23,623 nt of DNA from an uncultured Clostridia bacterium (GTDB lineage Bacteria; Bacillota; Clostridia; Oscillospirales; Ruminococcaceae), in assembly GCA_947584825.1 (NCBI GenBank), contig CANPWR010000012.1, positions 1 to 23,623 of the forward strand, in the 5' to 3' direction. Positions within the stretch are counted from its first letter, which is position 1. Each line of letters starts with the position of its first letter. Below, piece after piece: positions 21,812 through 23,623 of the stretch. The notes under the pieces are model-generated. The model was not told where the DNA came from and did no database searches. It was given only the letters and a program-made list of their open reading frames with translations. The position numbers and the translations under genes are program-made.

Positions 21812-22669
21812 ATGGACAAATTAAAAGAAATAGAAGAAAGTATAGTTAAGAAATTCCGAAAGCCTATATGGAACAGATTTCTTAAGGGCGTAAAGGAATA
21901 CGAATTAATAAAAGAAGGCGACAAGGTTGCTGTTTGCATTTCTGGCGGAAAGGATTCAATGCTTATGGCAAAGTGTATGCAGAGGTTGCAAAAGTACAGC
22001 AAGGTGCCGTTTGAAGCAGTGTATCTTGTTATGAATCCCGGCTACAATGAACTCAACCGTCAAAAAATAATCGATAATGCTCAGCTGCTAGGCTTACCTA
22101 TTGAGATGTTTGAAACCAGAATTTTCGATGCAGTGGCAAAGATAGATAATAATCCCTGTTATCTATGTGCCCGTATGCGCAGGGGTTATCTTTACAAACA
22201 GGCGCAGGATATGGGTTGCAATAAAATTGCAGTTGGTCACCATTTTGACGATGTGATAGAAACAATTCTTATGGGTATGCTTTACGGCTCTCAAATTCAG
22301 ACTATGATGCCCAAACTCCACAGTGAAAATTTTGGCGGTATGCAGCTGATCCGCCCTATGTATATGGTTAAAGAAGATGATATTTTATCATGGGTGAAAT
22401 ATAACAATTTACAATTCATTCAATGCGCATGCCGTCTAACAGAAAACATTGCCAAATATAACGACGGTAGTTCAAAGCGTCATGAAATAAAAATGTTAAT
22501 TAAAGAGCTTAGAAAGGTTAATCCTACTGTTGATATAAATATCTTCCGAAGTGTGGAAAATGTAAACCTTAAAACTCTCATTTCCTATCATATAAGAGAC
22601 GACTATCATCACTTTCTCGATGATTACGATGAAGGAATCAATATCAAGGGAAAAAAGACTGAAAGTTAA
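21812..22669 (+). CDS. TtcA-like PP-loop ATPase, probable tRNA thiolation enzyme
   Basis: A 285-residue member of the PP-loop ATPase family closest to TtcA, which makes 2-thiocytidine at tRNA position 32 with an iron-sulfur cluster. The pyrophosphate loop SGGKDS is at 44-49. A Cys116-x2-Cys119 pair (NPCYLCARMRRG) lies where TtcA binds its cluster, GHHFDDVIETILM follows, and further cysteines Cys205 and Cys207 (QCACRLTEN) are placed to give the third ligand. The acceptor tRNA and base are not proven for Firmicute members, so no symbol is given. ATG 21812 follows AAAGAGAG. It is the first gene of a two-gene unit with tcdA, 31 bases downstream. Confidence 0.85.
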   Translation: MDKLKEIEESIVKKFRKPIWNRFLKGVKEYELIKEGDKVAVCISGGKDSMLMAKCMQRLQKYSKVPFEAVYLVMNPGYNELNRQKIIDNAQLLGLPIEMFETRIFDAVAKIDNNPCYLCARMRRGYLYKQAQDMGCNKIAVGHHFDDVIETILMGMLYGSQIQTMMPKLHSENFGGMQLIRPMYMVKEDDILSWVKYNNLQFIQCACRLTENIAKYNDGSSKRHEIKMLIKELRKVNPTVDINIFRSVENVNLKTLISYHIRDDYHHFLDDYDEGINIKGKKTES

Positions 22670-22700
22670 TAGCAAAATTAAAACAAGGATAAGTGATAAT

Positions 22701-23453
22701 ATGCTTGATCAATTTTCAAGAACTGAACTTTTACTCGGTAATGAAGCAATTGAAAGACTTAACAAAAGCCGTGTTGCTGTGTTCGGGATAGGCGGAGTCG
22801 GCGGATATGCTGTCGAGGCTCTTGCACGAAGCGGTGTGGGAACACTTGACTTGATTGATGACGACAAAATTTGTCTGACAAACCTGAACCGACAGATAAA
22901 CGCTTTACACAGTACTATCGGACAATACAAGGTCGATGCTGCAAAAGAACGCATTGAGGACATTTATCCCAACATTAAGGTAAACACACACAAATGCTTT
23001 TTTATGCCTGATACCGCCGATGATTTTGACTTTACTCAATACGATTACGTCATTGACGCTATAGACACAGTATCGGGAAAGCTGGAAATAATTAAGCGTG
23101 CAAAAGCGGCAGGAACGCCTGTGATTTCCGCAATGGGAGCAGGCAACAAGCTAGATCCTACAGCTTTTCGTGTTGCAGATATTTTTGACACAAAGGTATG
23201 TCCGCTTGCACGGGTAATGCGGTATGAACTGAAAAAAGCAGGAATAAAAGACGTAAAGGTTGTATATTCAGAGGAAAAGCCTATCCGTCCAATAGATGAT
23301 ATGGAGATCTCCTGTCGAAATCACTGTATATGTCCGCCCGGCACAGCAAGAAAATGTACTGTTCGCAGGGATATACCCGGCTCGAATGCATTTGTTCCGT
23401 CCGTTGCAGGGCTGATAATTGCAGGGGAAGTTATTAAAGATTTAGTTTATTAG
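22701..23453 (+). CDS. tcdA: tRNA threonylcarbamoyladenosine dehydratase (TcdA/YgdL-type)
   Basis: A 250-residue E1/ThiF-fold protein that uses ATP to cyclise t6A at position 37 to ct6A in tRNAs reading ANN codons. The nucleotide-binding GIGGVGG is at 29-35, followed by LIDDDKICLTNLNRQ (51-65) with the family's Asp, Asn and Arg residues. DAIDTVSGKLEII and SAMGAGNKLDPT are also typical of YgdL/TcdA, as is the C-terminal cluster of cysteines (SCRNHCICPPG). ATG 22701 is preceded by AAGGA at 11 bases; a longer frame from 22620 would overlap the previous gene and lacks a ribosome site. It does not carry the partner domains of MoeB or ThiF systems, and no sulfur-carrier gene is near. Confidence 0.92.
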   Translation: MLDQFSRTELLLGNEAIERLNKSRVAVFGIGGVGGYAVEALARSGVGTLDLIDDDKICLTNLNRQINALHSTIGQYKVDAAKERIEDIYPNIKVNTHKCFFMPDTADDFDFTQYDYVIDAIDTVSGKLEIIKRAKAAGTPVISAMGAGNKLDPTAFRVADIFDTKVCPLARVMRYELKKAGIKDVKVVYSEEKPIRPIDDMEISCRNHCICPPGTARKCTVRRDIPGSNAFVPSVAGLIIAGEVIKDLVY

Positions 23454-23537
23454 CGCAAAAAACCATAAGCAACAGTGCTATTGCATACAATCTGCATTTG
23501 TATAGTTTGCAAAATGTTAAAATACGAATAAATAGCC

Positions 23538-23573
23538 AAAACCGCCCGGGTATCCCACGCCCGAGCGGTTTTT
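23538..23573 (+). terminator. Terminator of the ttcA-like/tcdA operon
   Basis: Stem AAAACCGC/GCGGTTTT (23538-23545 with 23565-23572), one mismatch, then CGGG/CCCG (23547-23550 with 23560-23563), loop of nine, T run at the end. It may also stop the convergent minus-strand transcript. Confidence 0.93.
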
Positions 23574-23600
23574 ATATAGAAACATATTAAGGAAGCTTAT

Positions 23601-23623
23601 TTAGCTTTTACTTTCCTTATCTT
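23601..23623 (-). CDS. C-terminal end of an unidentified gene
   Basis: Reading in from the right edge on minus gives DKESKS and a TAA at 23603-23601. A charged tail ending next to a shared terminator is what a convergent gene would show, but seven codons are too few for an identification. Confidence 0.3.

Overview
The window comes from an AT-rich Gram-positive bacterium, most likely a Clostridia member (an Oscillospiraceae/Ruminococcaceae-type genome fits best). The evidence is strong GGAGG-type ribosome binding sites, TTG and AUU starts, a RecBCD-type repair enzyme of the AddAB kind, the NAD-linked PyrD-1B/PyrK dihydroorotate dehydrogenase, a MecA-like adaptor, and a dpaA-dpaB pair that makes the spore compound dipicolinate. 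Codon and base use look uniform. I see no insertion sequence, integrase, CRISPR array or phage gene, so this reads as core chromosome.

Layout. 1-230 holds the promoter, structured leader and first codons of what looks like infC (minus), with an unusual AUU start. 255-8305 is a minus-strand DNA-repair block, addB-addA, followed by an AraC-type regulator. 8374-9735 carries two membrane or exported proteins (minus): a transglutaminase-like protein with a lysine-rich stalk, then a small membrane protein, each followed by a terminator. 9924-12604 is a minus-strand pdxK-pyrK-pyrD operon (vitamin B6 salvage and pyrimidine synthesis). 12628-12863 is a short 58-codon gene on plus with a forespore-type promoter. 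12895-16202 has an ABC-F ATPase (minus) divergent from a membrane-anchored SGNH hydrolase (plus). 16248-18584 has a MecA-like adaptor (plus) converging with a kinase-rpe operon (minus). 18630-20236 is dpaA-dpaB (plus) behind a mother-cell-type promoter. 20248-21292 is nadA (minus). 21373-21571 is tRNA-Lys(UUU). 21745-23573 is a two-gene tRNA-modification operon, ttcA-like plus tcdA, ended by a strong terminator. The last bases hold the end of a minus-strand gene.

Starts were moved from the longest possible reading frame wherever a Shine-Dalgarno sequence decided it: addB, the AraC gene, pyrD, the ABC-F gene, the MecA-like gene, rpe, dpaA, nadA and tcdA.

I found no clearly new multi-gene system. 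The observations most worth following are the forespore-type promoter on the 58-codon gene, the lysine-rich transglutaminase-like protein with an inverted repeat across its promoter, the AUU-started infC with an attenuator leader, the repeat-rich nadA leader, the altered P-loop in AddB, and tcdA lying next to a tRNA that is one of its family's known substrates.
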